64,000 nt of DNA from Sphaerisporangium corydalis (GTDB lineage: Bacteria; Actinomycetota; Actinomycetes; Streptosporangiales; Streptosporangiaceae), in contig NZ_JANZYP010000056.1 in NCBI RefSeq assembly GCF_025506355.1, forward strand, positions 1 to 64,000. The letters are read 5' to 3'. Under the pieces are notes generated by a model that saw only the letters and a list, made by a program, of their open reading frames with translations, made no database searches and was not told the origin of the DNA. Every line of letters starts with the position of its first letter. Position 1 is the stretch's first letter. Made by a program: the position numbers and the translations under genes. This document shows positions 1-8,555 of the stretch, one piece after another.

Positions 1-846
1 GGGGCCGCCTTCGGGGGGGTGGGGGGTCGTGGTCGCGGCGGGGCGGAACAGGGTCTCCTGGCCGTGGAGCAGCAGGTCGACGCCGGTGACGGCAGCGGCC
101 GCCGGCGTCCGGCCGTCCAGGGTGGCGATGTCCACGCTTCGCAGCGGTACGCCGGGGGTGTGACCGGCGTCGCCGAAGGACCGCAGGTAGAGGCGGTGCT
201 GGGCGGTGAGCAGCGCGATGACCGTGAGCAGGCGCCCGTCGACGTGCCCGGCGGACAGTTCCCGTGCGACGTCGGGGGTGACGCCGAGCCGCGCGTTGCC
301 GAGCAGTTTGCGCCCGGCGTAGCGGCGGTCGGCCCGGTCGGCCGCCTGTCGTGCCTTGTAGACGGCCGTCCCGCCGGGCGCGACCTCGCGTACCTCGAAG
401 CGGCTCGCGCCGGTGCCGAACCGCGCGAGGACGTCGGGGGCGAGCAGCGGCTTGAGCTGGGCGCCGAGCGCGCCGCGCACCTGGGCCGTCACGATCACCA
501 CGTCGCTCTGCAGGATCGCCTCGGGGCCGCCGATCGGGAGGAGCGCCCCCGCGGGGGTCCCCCTCCTGGCGAGTTCCCGGCACATCGGCTGGTCGCAGGC
601 GACGGTCCTGCTCCGGTCGAGTTCCCGTACGGCCCACTCGGCGGTGCTCGCCCGCCATTCGGCGGCGGCGTCGACGCTGACCAGGGACGCGGATCCGGTG
701 CCGCGCGGTAAGGCGGCCCGCTGCGTGCCGCCTCGGTTCGCCACGACCACGACGGTCGCCAGGAGTGCCGCCACCGCGATTCCCAGGGCCACGGCGACCC
801 TGCCTTGAGGGGTGACGACCCATGGATGAACCGTTCCAGTGGACAA
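1..846 (-). CDS. Membrane-anchored protein of unknown function (3' end outside window)
   Basis: This frame stays open from a TTG at 846 to the left edge, 282 codons, so the C-terminus is missing. A GTG at 792, preceded by an AAGG-like stretch, is an equally plausible start. Just after the start lies one hydrophobic segment (VAVALGIAVAALLATVVVVA), which reads as a signal anchor or uncleaved signal peptide. The rest is hydrophilic and probably extracytoplasmic, with no motif I recognise; two cysteines lie close together in a CDQPMC stretch. In-frame stops block any start upstream of 846. The opposite-strand frames over this region are arginine/glycine-rich and not protein-like. Strand and reading frame are fairly sure; the start and function are not. 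Confidence 0.6.
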   Translation of the reverse strand, partial: MSTGTVHPWVVTPQGRVAVALGIAVAALLATVVVVANRGGTQRAALPRGTGSASLVSVDAAAEWRASTAEWAVRELDRSRTVACDQPMCRELARRGTPAGALLPIGGPEAILQSDVVIVTAQVRGALGAQLKPLLAPDVLARFGTGASRFEVREVAPGGTAVYKARQAADRADRRYAGRKLLGNARLGVTPDVARELSAGHVDGRLLTVIALLTAQHRLYLRSFGDAGHTPGVPLRSVDIATLDGRTPAAAAVTGVDLLLHGQETLFRPAATTTPHPPEGGP

Positions 847-1112
847 CCCGAATCCCCATCAGTGCGCATATAGCTCTATATAGAGGTGGTTAGGTTACCG
901 GTTAACTGCGCTCCGTTACAGAGGAAGGTGGTCGAATTCGTCGGCACATGAAGATGACGGCCCGTTTCGCGTATTTCATCCCATTCGGCGCGCGGAGGAC
1001 GGCCGCATGCCGCGTCGCCCGGCCCTCAAGGGTTCCTCGGGCGATCCGCATCAAATGATCTTGCATCGTGCCAACGCGGCGGCGAACCCACAGCGCCCCG
1101 CGCGAGAAACGC
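847..1112. other. Intergenic region with a 12-bp perfect palindrome
   Basis: No gene is visible. CTCTATATAGAG at 874-885 is a perfect palindrome just upstream of the leftward gene that starts at 846 or 792, so it could be an operator. TCGCCCG (1015-1021) and CGGGCGA (1038-1044) form a weak inverted repeat beyond the end of the transporter pair and might act as its terminator. Confidence 0.4.
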
Positions 1113-1337
1113 TCAGCCGCCGAAGAGCTGGGTGAGCTTCTGGAACAGCTCGTAGACCCCGTAGGCGAACGGAAGGCCGACCCACGCCCAGGCCAGCACC
1201 ATCAACGTCGTGTACCGGCCCGTGTCCGGAGACCCGCCGCCGGCCGAGCCGTCGCCGGGGGCCAAGGGGATCTCGCCGGGGGCCGAAGGACGGCCAGGGC
1301 CCGAGTCCGCCGGGGCCGGGTCGCGGTCGGTGGTCAT
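1113..1337 (-). CDS. Small membrane protein, MFS transporter small subunit type
   Basis: A 74-residue protein. Residues 1-42 are Pro/Gly/Ser/Asp-rich; they are followed by one transmembrane helix (about 44-62) and a short tail. Its ATG overlaps the stop codon of the transporter gene by 4 nt (ATGA), so translation is almost certainly coupled. Small single-helix proteins encoded right after OFA-type MFS transporters are annotated in other actinobacteria as transporter small subunits. The match here rests on position and topology. It probably sits in the membrane beside the transporter and stabilises or modulates it; the role is inferred. Confidence 0.7.
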   Translation of the reverse strand: MTTDRDPAPADSGPGRPSAPGEIPLAPGDGSAGGGSPDTGRYTTLMVLAWAWVGLPFAYGVYELFQKLTQLFGG

Positions 1338-2761
1338 CGCGCGTCTCCCTGACTGGTGGCGAGCGGCGGTTCGGGCCGCGTGAGCGCCCCGGCCGGGCGT
1401 TCGTGGTGGACGGGGTTGACGGGCCGGATCAGCTCGTTGGCCAGGAAGCCCACGACCAGCAGCCCGATCATGATGTAGAGGGAGGTGGTGTAGAGCGTCG
1501 GCCCGGAACGGCCGGCGGCCTTGCCCGCGTCCGCGATGGCGTTGACGATCAGCGGGCCGAGCACCCCGGCGATCGACCACGCGGTCAGCAGCCGGCCGTG
1601 GATGGCACCCACCTGGTAGGTCCCGAACAGGTCCTTCAGATAGGCGGGGACGGTGGCGAACCCGCCGCCGTAGAAGGACAGGATGCCGAGCGCGCAGATG
1701 ATGAACAGCGGCTTGGAGGAGTTCCCCGCGAGCGCGATGACCAGGTAGAACAGGGCGCCGGCCCCCAGGTAGACGCGGTACATGTTCTTGCGGCCGATCA
1801 GGTCGGAGGTGGAGGACCACACGATGCGCCCGGTCATGTTGGCCAGCGACAGCAGGGCCACGAAGCCCGCCGCCGCCCCGGCCGCCACCGGCGTCGCGGT
1901 CGCCGAGAAGAAGTCGCGGATCATGGGCGCGGCCTTCTCCAGGATGCCGATGCCCGCCGTGACGTTGAAGCACAGCACGATCCACAGGCACCAGAACTGC
2001 GGCGTCCTGATCGCGTTGCGCGCCGAGACGTCGGCGGTGGTGATCAGCGGCCGCGCGGCGGCCTTGGCCGGCGTCCAGCCGCGCGGGAGCCAGCCGTCCG
2101 GCGGTACGCGGACCAGGAGCACGCCCACCGACATGAAGACCGCGTACACCAGGCCGTGCACGAGGAAGGCCTTGGCGATGCCGTCGGTGCCGGTGCCGAA
2201 TGCGTCGAGCATCTGCGAGGACCACGGCGAGGCGATGAGGGCGCCGCCGCCGAACCCCATGATGGCGATGCCCGTCGCCATGCCGGGCCGGTCGGGGAAC
2301 CACTTGATCAGCGTGGAGACCGGCGAGATGTACCCGATGCCGAGGCCGATGCCGCCCACGAGCCCGTACCCGAGCACGACCAGCCAGTAGTTGCGGGTGG
2401 CGACGCCGAGCGCGGACAGCAGGAAGCCGGACGAGAAGCACGTCATCGAGACGAACATCGCCCAGCGCGGGCCCTTGCGCTCGACCAGCGTGCCGCCGAA
2501 GGCGGCGGACAGGCCGAGCATGACGATGCCGAGCTGGAACGGCAGCGCGCTGGCGGTGCCCGTCAGGCCGAGCGACGACTCCAGCGGCGGCTTGAACACG
2601 CTCCAGGCGTACGCCTGGCCGATCGCGAGGTGGACGGAGAGCGCCGCCGGGGGGACCAGCCATCGGCTCCAGGCCGGGGGCGCGACCGTGCGGGAGCGGC
2701 TGAGGAATCCAGGAGAGGTCGGTGATACCGGCGTGCGACTCACTTCACCTGCCATGGTCAT
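1334..2761 (-). CDS. OFA-family MFS transporter (oxalate/formate antiporter type)
   Basis: A 475-residue major facilitator protein with about 12 membrane helices. The N-terminal half carries HLAIGQAYAWSVFKPPLE and LVERKGPRWAMF, the second being the loop 2-3 signature of MFS proteins. The order of motifs fits the oxalate:formate antiporter family, which exchanges or takes up small carboxylates; the substrate cannot be read from sequence. I chose the ATG at 2761 because GGA lies 7 nt upstream; ATGs at 2755, 2779 and 2803 are also in frame. The gene is followed, with a 4-nt overlap, by a small single-helix protein, so the two form an operon. The family is clear; the substrate is open. Confidence 0.85.
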   Translation of the reverse strand: MTMAGEVSRTPVSPTSPGFLSRSRTVAPPAWSRWLVPPAALSVHLAIGQAYAWSVFKPPLESSLGLTGTASALPFQLGIVMLGLSAAFGGTLVERKGPRWAMFVSMTCFSSGFLLSALGVATRNYWLVVLGYGLVGGIGLGIGYISPVSTLIKWFPDRPGMATGIAIMGFGGGALIASPWSSQMLDAFGTGTDGIAKAFLVHGLVYAVFMSVGVLLVRVPPDGWLPRGWTPAKAAARPLITTADVSARNAIRTPQFWCLWIVLCFNVTAGIGILEKAAPMIRDFFSATATPVAAGAAAGFVALLSLANMTGRIVWSSTSDLIGRKNMYRVYLGAGALFYLVIALAGNSSKPLFIICALGILSFYGGGFATVPAYLKDLFGTYQVGAIHGRLLTAWSIAGVLGPLIVNAIADAGKAAGRSGPTLYTTSLYIMIGLLVVGFLANELIRPVNPVHHERPAGALTRPEPPLATSQGDAR

Positions 2762-2803
2762 ACAGTATTCCGTAGCCATTACCCCGTCGAGAGAGATCGA
2801 CAA

Positions 2804-3151
2804 AAGTGATCGAATCCCCCTCCGGGCGCGACGTCGACCAGACCACCCCGTAGCCCATCAAAACACATTTTTCGCTACTTAGCGTGACATAATCCATGAT
2901 TATCGCCTCTCAACCTCGACGTCTGCGCAAAGCCGGGTTTGACCCTCACTCCGCTCGGTAACCAGACTCGATGCGACCCTACGGAGGTGAGCCGACGCGG
3001 TACCGGGAGCGACGCCGTGTGCCACGCGCCGGCGACGACCCCCGATGGAGATCCTTCGGACGGCCTCGCGTGATCATCCAGTCGCGGCCCGCGCACCGCC
3101 TCCGAGACGGGCCACGGAGGCGCCGGTGACCGGCGTCAAGGAGGGAGCGCG
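2804..3151. other. Divergent intergenic region, no gene seen
   Basis: About 350 bp between the leftward transporter and the rightward glycosyltransferase. Open frames here (for example 2875-3096 on the minus strand) lack a ribosome site and protein-like composition. The stretch around 2800-2900 is clearly more AT-rich than its surroundings and probably holds the transporter promoter. The only clear element is the strong AAGGAGGG ribosome site just before 3152. Confidence 0.5.
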
Positions 3152-4353
3152 ATGAGGATCGCCCTGGTATCGGAGCACGCGAGCCCGCTGGCCCCCGTCG
3201 GCGGGGTCGACGCGGGCGGGCAGAACGTCCACGTCGCCGAGCTGGCCGCCGCCCTCGCCACCCTCGGCCACGACATCACGGTGTACACCCGGCGCGCCGC
3301 CGCCGAGGGGCCCGGCACGATCCGGATGGCGCGCGGCGTGACCATCGAGCACGTGCCCGCCGGCCCGCCGCGACCGCTGTCCAAGGACGAGCTGCTCCCC
3401 CACATGCCCGCCTTCGCCGCGCACCTCGCCCGCCGCTGGGAGGCCGAGCGGCCCGACGTGGCGCACGCCCACTTCTGGATGAGCGGGTGGGCCGCCCTCA
3501 TGGCGGCCGGCGACCTCGGCATCCCGGTCGTCCAGACCTTCCACGCGCTGGGGACGGTGAAACGGCGCTGGCAGGGCGCCGCCGACACCAGCCCGCCGAG
3601 CCGGGTCGCCATCGAGTACGACATCGGGCAGCGGGCGGCCGCGGTCATCGCCACCTGCGCCGACGAGGTGCGGGAGCTCGCGGCGATGGGCGTGCCCGCC
3701 GATCGCGTCACGGTGGTCCCGTGCGGGGTCGACCTCGGCGCCTTCCGCCCGGACGGGCCCATCAGACGGCACCCCGGGAACACCGGACATGTCCGGATCC
3801 TCGGCATGGGCAGGCTCGTCCCCCGCAAGGGATTCGACACGATCATCGAGGCGCTGGCCCAGGTGCCGGGCGCCGACCTCGTCATCGCGGGCGGCGAGCC
3901 CGGCGACCGGGAGTCGGCGCGGCTGCGCGACCTGGCGACCTCGGCCGGGCTGGACGGCCGGGTGCGGCTGATCGGCGGCGTTGAGCGCGCGGACGTCCCC
4001 GCCCTCCTGCGGTCGGTGCAGGTCGTCGTCAACGTGCCGTGGTACGAGCCGTTCGGCATGGTGCCGCTGGAGGCCATGGCCTGCGGGGTCACGGTGGTCG
4101 CCTCGGCGGTCGGCGGCCACCTGGACACGGTCGCGGGCTGCGGCGTGCTGGTGCCGCCCCGGCGGCCCAGGGTCCTGGCCGAGACGCTGCGCGACCTGCT
4201 GGCCCGGCCGGACCTCCGGGCCTCGCTGGCGACGTCCGGGATGTGGCGCGCCCGAACCAGGTACGGGTGGGCGGGGGTGGCCGAGCGGACCTTCGAGGTG
4301 TACCGCCGCCTGACCGGCGGCCGGGTGCCCACCCTCGCGCCGGCGGAGTCCCG

Positions 4354-4357
<4 letters not shown>
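3152..4357 (+). CDS. Family 4 glycosyltransferase (GT-B fold, MshA-like)
   Basis: A 401-residue retaining glycosyltransferase that moves a sugar from a nucleotide donor. The N-terminal Rossmann half has [16 protein letters not shown] (about 17-32), the phosphate-binding loop typical of GT4 enzymes such as MshA and sucrose-phosphate synthase, then HAHFWMSG. The C-terminal half opens with [12 protein letters not shown] and contains the EX7E motif (E299 and E307). Length is normal for GT4. A strong AAGGAGGG ribosome site precedes the ATG. The stop overlaps the next gene, a UDP-glucuronate decarboxylase-like enzyme, by 4 nt, so the pair is co-translated. UDP-xylose or UDP-glucuronate could be the donor, which is inference. 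The acceptor is unknown, and I do not call it mshA. Confidence 0.87.
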
Positions 4358-5316
<959 letters not shown>

Positions 5317-5333
5317 CACCGCCGGGCGGGGGT

Positions 5334-5344
5334 TGAAAGTTTCA
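5334..5344. promoter_or_regulatory. Palindrome TGAAAGTTTCA
   Basis: A perfect 5+1+5 inverted repeat between the sugar-enzyme gene and the polysaccharide lyase. The GAAA-N-TTTC core resembles operators of repressors that control plant-polysaccharide degradation in actinomycetes. It lies 234 bp upstream of the lyase start, so direct control of that gene is only a suggestion. Confidence 0.35.
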
Positions 5345-5539
5345 GCACGTATCATCCGGGCTCCCGGTGATCTCACGGCCATGCCCGCAGGTGGGCACGC
5401 GGGTGCCGCGCGCCCGGCGCGCGCCCGGCGCGACCGCCGCCGACCGGCCCGATAGCGGTATCGGGCGGCGTCATCTACGTTCCGGGCACGATTCATCGAC
5501 GCGGGCGTCCCGCTTCCCCGGTTTCGCCCCGCGCCCCGA

Positions 5540-5555
5540 ATCGAAGCGCTTCGAT
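5540..5555. promoter_or_regulatory. LacI/GalR-type operator ATCGAAGCGCTTCGAT
   Basis: A perfect 16-bp palindrome with the central CG step and GAAGCGCTTC core typical of LacI-family operators. It ends 22 bp before the ATG of the rhamnogalacturonan lyase, where a bound repressor would block transcription or early elongation. No LacI gene lies in the window, so the regulator must be elsewhere. Confidence 0.7.
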
Positions 5556-5577
5556 AATCTCTCGGAAAGGGAGAGCC

Positions 5578-7860
5578 ATGCGCCATATCGCGAAATCGCC
5601 GGTACGCCGGCTGGCGGTCATGGGGTCGGCGGCCGCGCTCGCGCTGGCCGCCACGGTGACCTCGCTGACCGCGCACGCCGCCGCCGCGGGATGCCAGGTC
5701 GCCTACACGGTCGCCACCCAGTGGGCGGGGGGCTTCACGGGCGACGTCAAGGTCACCAACCTCGGCGACCCGGTGGACGGCTGGACCCTGACGTGGGCCT
5801 TCGCCGCGGGCCAGCAGGTCTCGCAGGCGTGGGGCTCCACGGTCACCCAGAGCGGCGCCCAGGTGAGCGCCGCCGACGCCGGCTACAACGCGGCGCTCGC
5901 GACCGGCGGCACGGCCTCGTTCGGGTTCAACGCCTCGTGGAACAACTCCAGCAACCCCGTACCGGCGTCGTTCGCGCTCAACGGCGTCACCTGCACCGGC
6001 TCGGCCGGGCCGACGACGACGCCGACCGTGACCCCGACGGTGACCCCGACCGTGACGCCCACGGTCACGCCCACGCCCACGGTGACCCCGACCGTCACCC
6101 CGGCGGCCGGCGCGCGGCAGGTCGAGCGGCTCAACCGCGGCCTCGTCAGCTCCAGGTCCGGCAGCGCCAACCTCGTCTCCTGGCGCCTGCTGGGCACCGA
6201 CCCGTCGGGCGTGGCCTTCAACGTCTACCGGGGCTCGGCGAAGCTGAACGCCTCACCCATCACCGGGTCGACCAACTACCTGGACAGCGGTGCCGCCGCC
6301 GACGCGTCGTACACCGTGCGGCCCGTCGTCAACGGGGCCGAGCAGGCGGCGTCGGAGTCCTCGCTGAGGTTCGGCGGCGGCTCCTACTTCGACGTGCCGA
6401 TCTCGCCGCCGTCCGGCGGCACCACACCCGACGGCGTCTCGTACACCTACAGCGCCAACGACGCCAGCGTGGGCGACCTGGACGGCGACGGGCAGTACGA
6501 GTTCGTCCTGAAGTGGGACCCGTCGAACGCCAAGGACAACTCCCAGTCCGGCTACACCGGCAACGTCTTCGTGGACGCCTACCGGCTCAACGGCACACGC
6601 CTGTGGCGGATCGACCTCGGGCGCAACATCCGGGCCGGGGCGCACTACACCCAGTTCCAGGTGTACGACTACAGCGGCGACGGCAGGGCCGAGGTGGCCA
6701 TGAAGACCGCCGACGGCACCAGGGACGGCACCGGCGCGGTGATCGGCAGCTCCAGCGCCGACTACCGCAACTCCTCCGGATACGTCCTGACCGGCCCGGA
6801 GTACCTGACCATGTTCAACGGCCAGACCGGCGCCGCGATGTCCACGGTGAACTACAACCCCGCGCGCGGCACCGTGTCCTCCTGGGGCGACTCCTACGGC
6901 AACCGGGTCGACCGCTTCCTCGCCGGCACGGCGTACCTGGACGGCACCAGGCCCAGCCTCATCATGGCGCGCGGCTACTACACCCGCACGGTCATCGCGG
7001 CCTGGGACTTCCGCAACGGCGCACTGACCCAGCGGTGGACCTTCGACTCCAACTCCTCGGGGAACAGCGCGTACGCCGGCCAGGGCAATCACCAGCTCTC
7101 GGTGGCCGACGTGGACGGCGACGGCAAAGACGAGATCGTCTACGGCGCCATGTGCGTCGACGACACCGGCCGGGGCCTGTGGAACACCGGCCACGGGCAC
7201 GGCGACGCCATGCACGTCGGCGACCTGGACCCCTCGCGGGCCGGCCTGGAGGAGTTCAAGGTCGACGAGGACTCCAGCAAGCCCAGCTCGTGGATGGCCG
7301 ACGCCCGCACGGGACAGGTCCTGTGGACGACCCCGGCGAACGGCGACAACGGGCGCGGCGTCTCCGCCGACATCTGGTCGGGCAGCGCGGGCGCCGAGTC
7401 GTGGTCGGCCGCCGCCGACGGCCTGCGCAACCCCAAGGGTGCCAGCGTGGGCACCAAGCCGTCCTCGATGAACTTCCTGGCCTGGTGGGACGCCGACCCG
7501 GTGCGCGAGCTGCTCGACAAGACCTATGTCAACAAGTACAACGGCAGCGGTGAGACGCGGCTGCTCACCGGGTCCGACGTGCACTCCAACAACGGCACCA
7601 AGGCGACGCCGTCGCTGTCGGGCGACCTGTTCGGCGACTGGCGCGAGGAGGTCGTCTGGCCCACCACGGCCAACACGGCGCTGCGCGTCTACACCACGCC
7701 GAACCTCACCGACCGCCGGATCGTGACCCTCATGCACGACACGCAGTACCGCGCGGCCATCGCCTGGCAGAACACCGCCTACAACCAGCCGCCCCACCCG
7801 AGCTTCTTCATCGGCAACGGCATGTCCACCCCACCGCTCCCGAACGTCTACACCCCGTAG
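5578..7860 (+). CDS. Secreted CBM2 - rhamnogalacturonan lyase (PL11 family)
   Basis: A 760-residue exported enzyme. Residues 1 to about 36 form a signal peptide ending in AHA-A. A family 2 carbohydrate-binding module (about 38-140) follows, bounded by two cysteines and carrying the usual surface tryptophans. Next is a Thr/Val/Pro linker of TVTP repeats (about 144-175) and a PL11-type catalytic region to the end, starting QVERLNRGLVS and containing several GDLDGDG/DVDGDGKDE calcium-binding loops. PL11 enzymes cleave the rhamnogalacturonan I backbone of pectin by beta-elimination; the CBM2 would hold the enzyme on plant cell wall. GGAAAGGGAG precedes the ATG. The LacI-type palindrome at 5540-5555 suggests sugar-dependent repression. 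A strong hairpin follows the stop. Exo- or endo-action cannot be told by eye. Confidence 0.93.
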   Translation: MRHIAKSPVRRLAVMGSAAALALAATVTSLTAHAAAAGCQVAYTVATQWAGGFTGDVKVTNLGDPVDGWTLTWAFAAGQQVSQAWGSTVTQSGAQVSAADAGYNAALATGGTASFGFNASWNNSSNPVPASFALNGVTCTGSAGPTTTPTVTPTVTPTVTPTVTPTPTVTPTVTPAAGARQVERLNRGLVSSRSGSANLVSWRLLGTDPSGVAFNVYRGSAKLNASPITGSTNYLDSGAAADASYTVRPVVNGAEQAASESSLRFGGGSYFDVPISPPSGGTTPDGVSYTYSANDASVGDLDGDGQYEFVLKWDPSNAKDNSQSGYTGNVFVDAYRLNGTRLWRIDLGRNIRAGAHYTQFQVYDYSGDGRAEVAMKTADGTRDGTGAVIGSSSADYRNSSGYVLTGPEYLTMFNGQTGAAMSTVNYNPARGTVSSWGDSYGNRVDRFLAGTAYLDGTRPSLIMARGYYTRTVIAAWDFRNGALTQRWTFDSNSSGNSAYAGQGNHQLSVADVDGDGKDEIVYGAMCVDDTGRGLWNTGHGHGDAMHVGDLDPSRAGLEEFKVDEDSSKPSSWMADARTGQVLWTTPANGDNGRGVSADIWSGSAGAESWSAAADGLRNPKGASVGTKPSSMNFLAWWDADPVRELLDKTYVNKYNGSGETRLLTGSDVHSNNGTKATPSLSGDLFGDWREEVVWPTTANTALRVYTTPNLTDRRIVTLMHDTQYRAAIAWQNTAYNQPPHPSFFIGNGMSTPPLPNVYTP

Positions 7861-7865
7861 ACCAC

Positions 7866-7906
7866 CGGCGGCCCCCCGAGCCACGCGTCGGCTCGGGGGG
7901 CCGCCG
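7866..7906. terminator. Bidirectional hairpin terminator
   Basis: A perfect 17-bp GC-rich stem (7866-7882 with 7890-7906) and 7-nt loop lies between the convergent lyase and NUDIX genes. No U-tract follows, as is common for actinobacterial terminators. Confidence 0.8.
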
Positions 7907-7910
7907 CGCT

Positions 7911-8372
7911 TCAGGTGAGGTAGTACGTGCCGCCGGGCCGTACGGCGAGGGCTTCGTGGAGCCGCCGGACGAGGTAGGGCGGCATCAGGTCGCGGGCCTG
8001 GTCCTCGTCGAAGAAGCCGCACTCGTCGAGCTCCTCCTCCTGCAGGACGATGTCCCCCGCCCCCGGCACGGTGCCGCAGTCGAACAGGAAATGCACCAGG
8101 GGCAACGGCCGGTCGGGGAACGGCGGGACCCAGTGCACGCCGAGCAGCCTGCCGACCCGCAGCCGCAGCCCGAGCTCCTCGGTCACCTCGCGGGCGCAGG
8201 CCCGCTCGGGGGTCTCACCCTCGTCGACGTGCCCTCCGGGCCAGCCCCAGTGGTCGCGGTAGTTCGGCTTGACCAGCAGCACCCGGCCCGCAGGGTCGGT
8301 GATCAAGGCACCCGCCGCTGCGACGGTCTTGTTGATCTTTTCGTAGAAGTCGTCCGGCGAGATCCAGGCCAT
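7911..8372 (-). CDS. NUDIX hydrolase
   Basis: A 153-residue cytoplasmic protein with a complete Nudix box (GX5EX7REUXEEXGU) at residues 47-69, including the metal-binding R61-E62...E65-E66. Nudix enzymes hydrolyse nucleoside diphosphates linked to another group, such as oxidised dNTPs, NDP-sugars or NADH; the substrate is not visible. Upstream of the box the protein reads GALITDPAGRVLLVKPNYRDHW, normal for the fold. It converges on the lyase gene across a strong terminator and has its own promoter region toward 8400-8550. Confidence 0.9.
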   Translation of the reverse strand: MAWISPDDFYEKINKTVAAAGALITDPAGRVLLVKPNYRDHWGWPGGHVDEGETPERACAREVTEELGLRLRVGRLLGVHWVPPFPDRPLPLVHFLFDCGTVPGAGDIVLQEEELDECGFFDEDQARDLMPPYLVRRLHEALAVRPGGTYYLT

Positions 8373-8509
8373 GGACCGACCGTAGCGGTGCCACGCCCCA
8401 GCGACCCCTAGGGGCTCACCCGTAGGCCGGAAGATGGACGCTGGGACCTCGCCCTAAGCCTTCCGCACTACCCAGGATCTGCATTTCACGGCCGATGTAC
8501 CGACCTGTC

Positions 8510-8548
8510 CTCCCCCATAACGTCAGAGTAAAACCACAGATGGGGGAG
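8510..8548 (+). promoter_or_regulatory. 5'-leader hairpin that would cover the MMPL ribosome site
   Basis: CTCCCCCAT (8510-8518) is a perfect complement of ATGGGGGAG (8540-8548). The right arm is the ribosome-binding sequence of the MMPL gene at 8556. In RNA the two would form a 9-bp stem with a 21-nt loop and hide the Shine-Dalgarno. The pairing is visible; its use as a switch is inference. Confidence 0.45.
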
Positions 8549-8555
8549 ACGTGAG

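Noticed and set aside
1403-2725. 440-residue open frame on the plus strand
   Set aside because: It is antisense to a clear MFS transporter, rich in Arg/Gly/Asp/His, and has no motif.
2875-3096. Small minus-strand gene between transporter and glycosyltransferase
   Set aside because: No ribosome site and no recognisable domain; it covers the expected promoter region.
5334-5344. Definite xylan-repressor operator
   Set aside because: The core is similar, but the site is 234 bp from the lyase and could serve neither gene; kept only as a low-confidence palindrome.
6253-8022. 589-residue open frame on the minus strand
   Set aside because: It is antisense to the PL11 lyase; such long frames are expected in very GC-rich genes.
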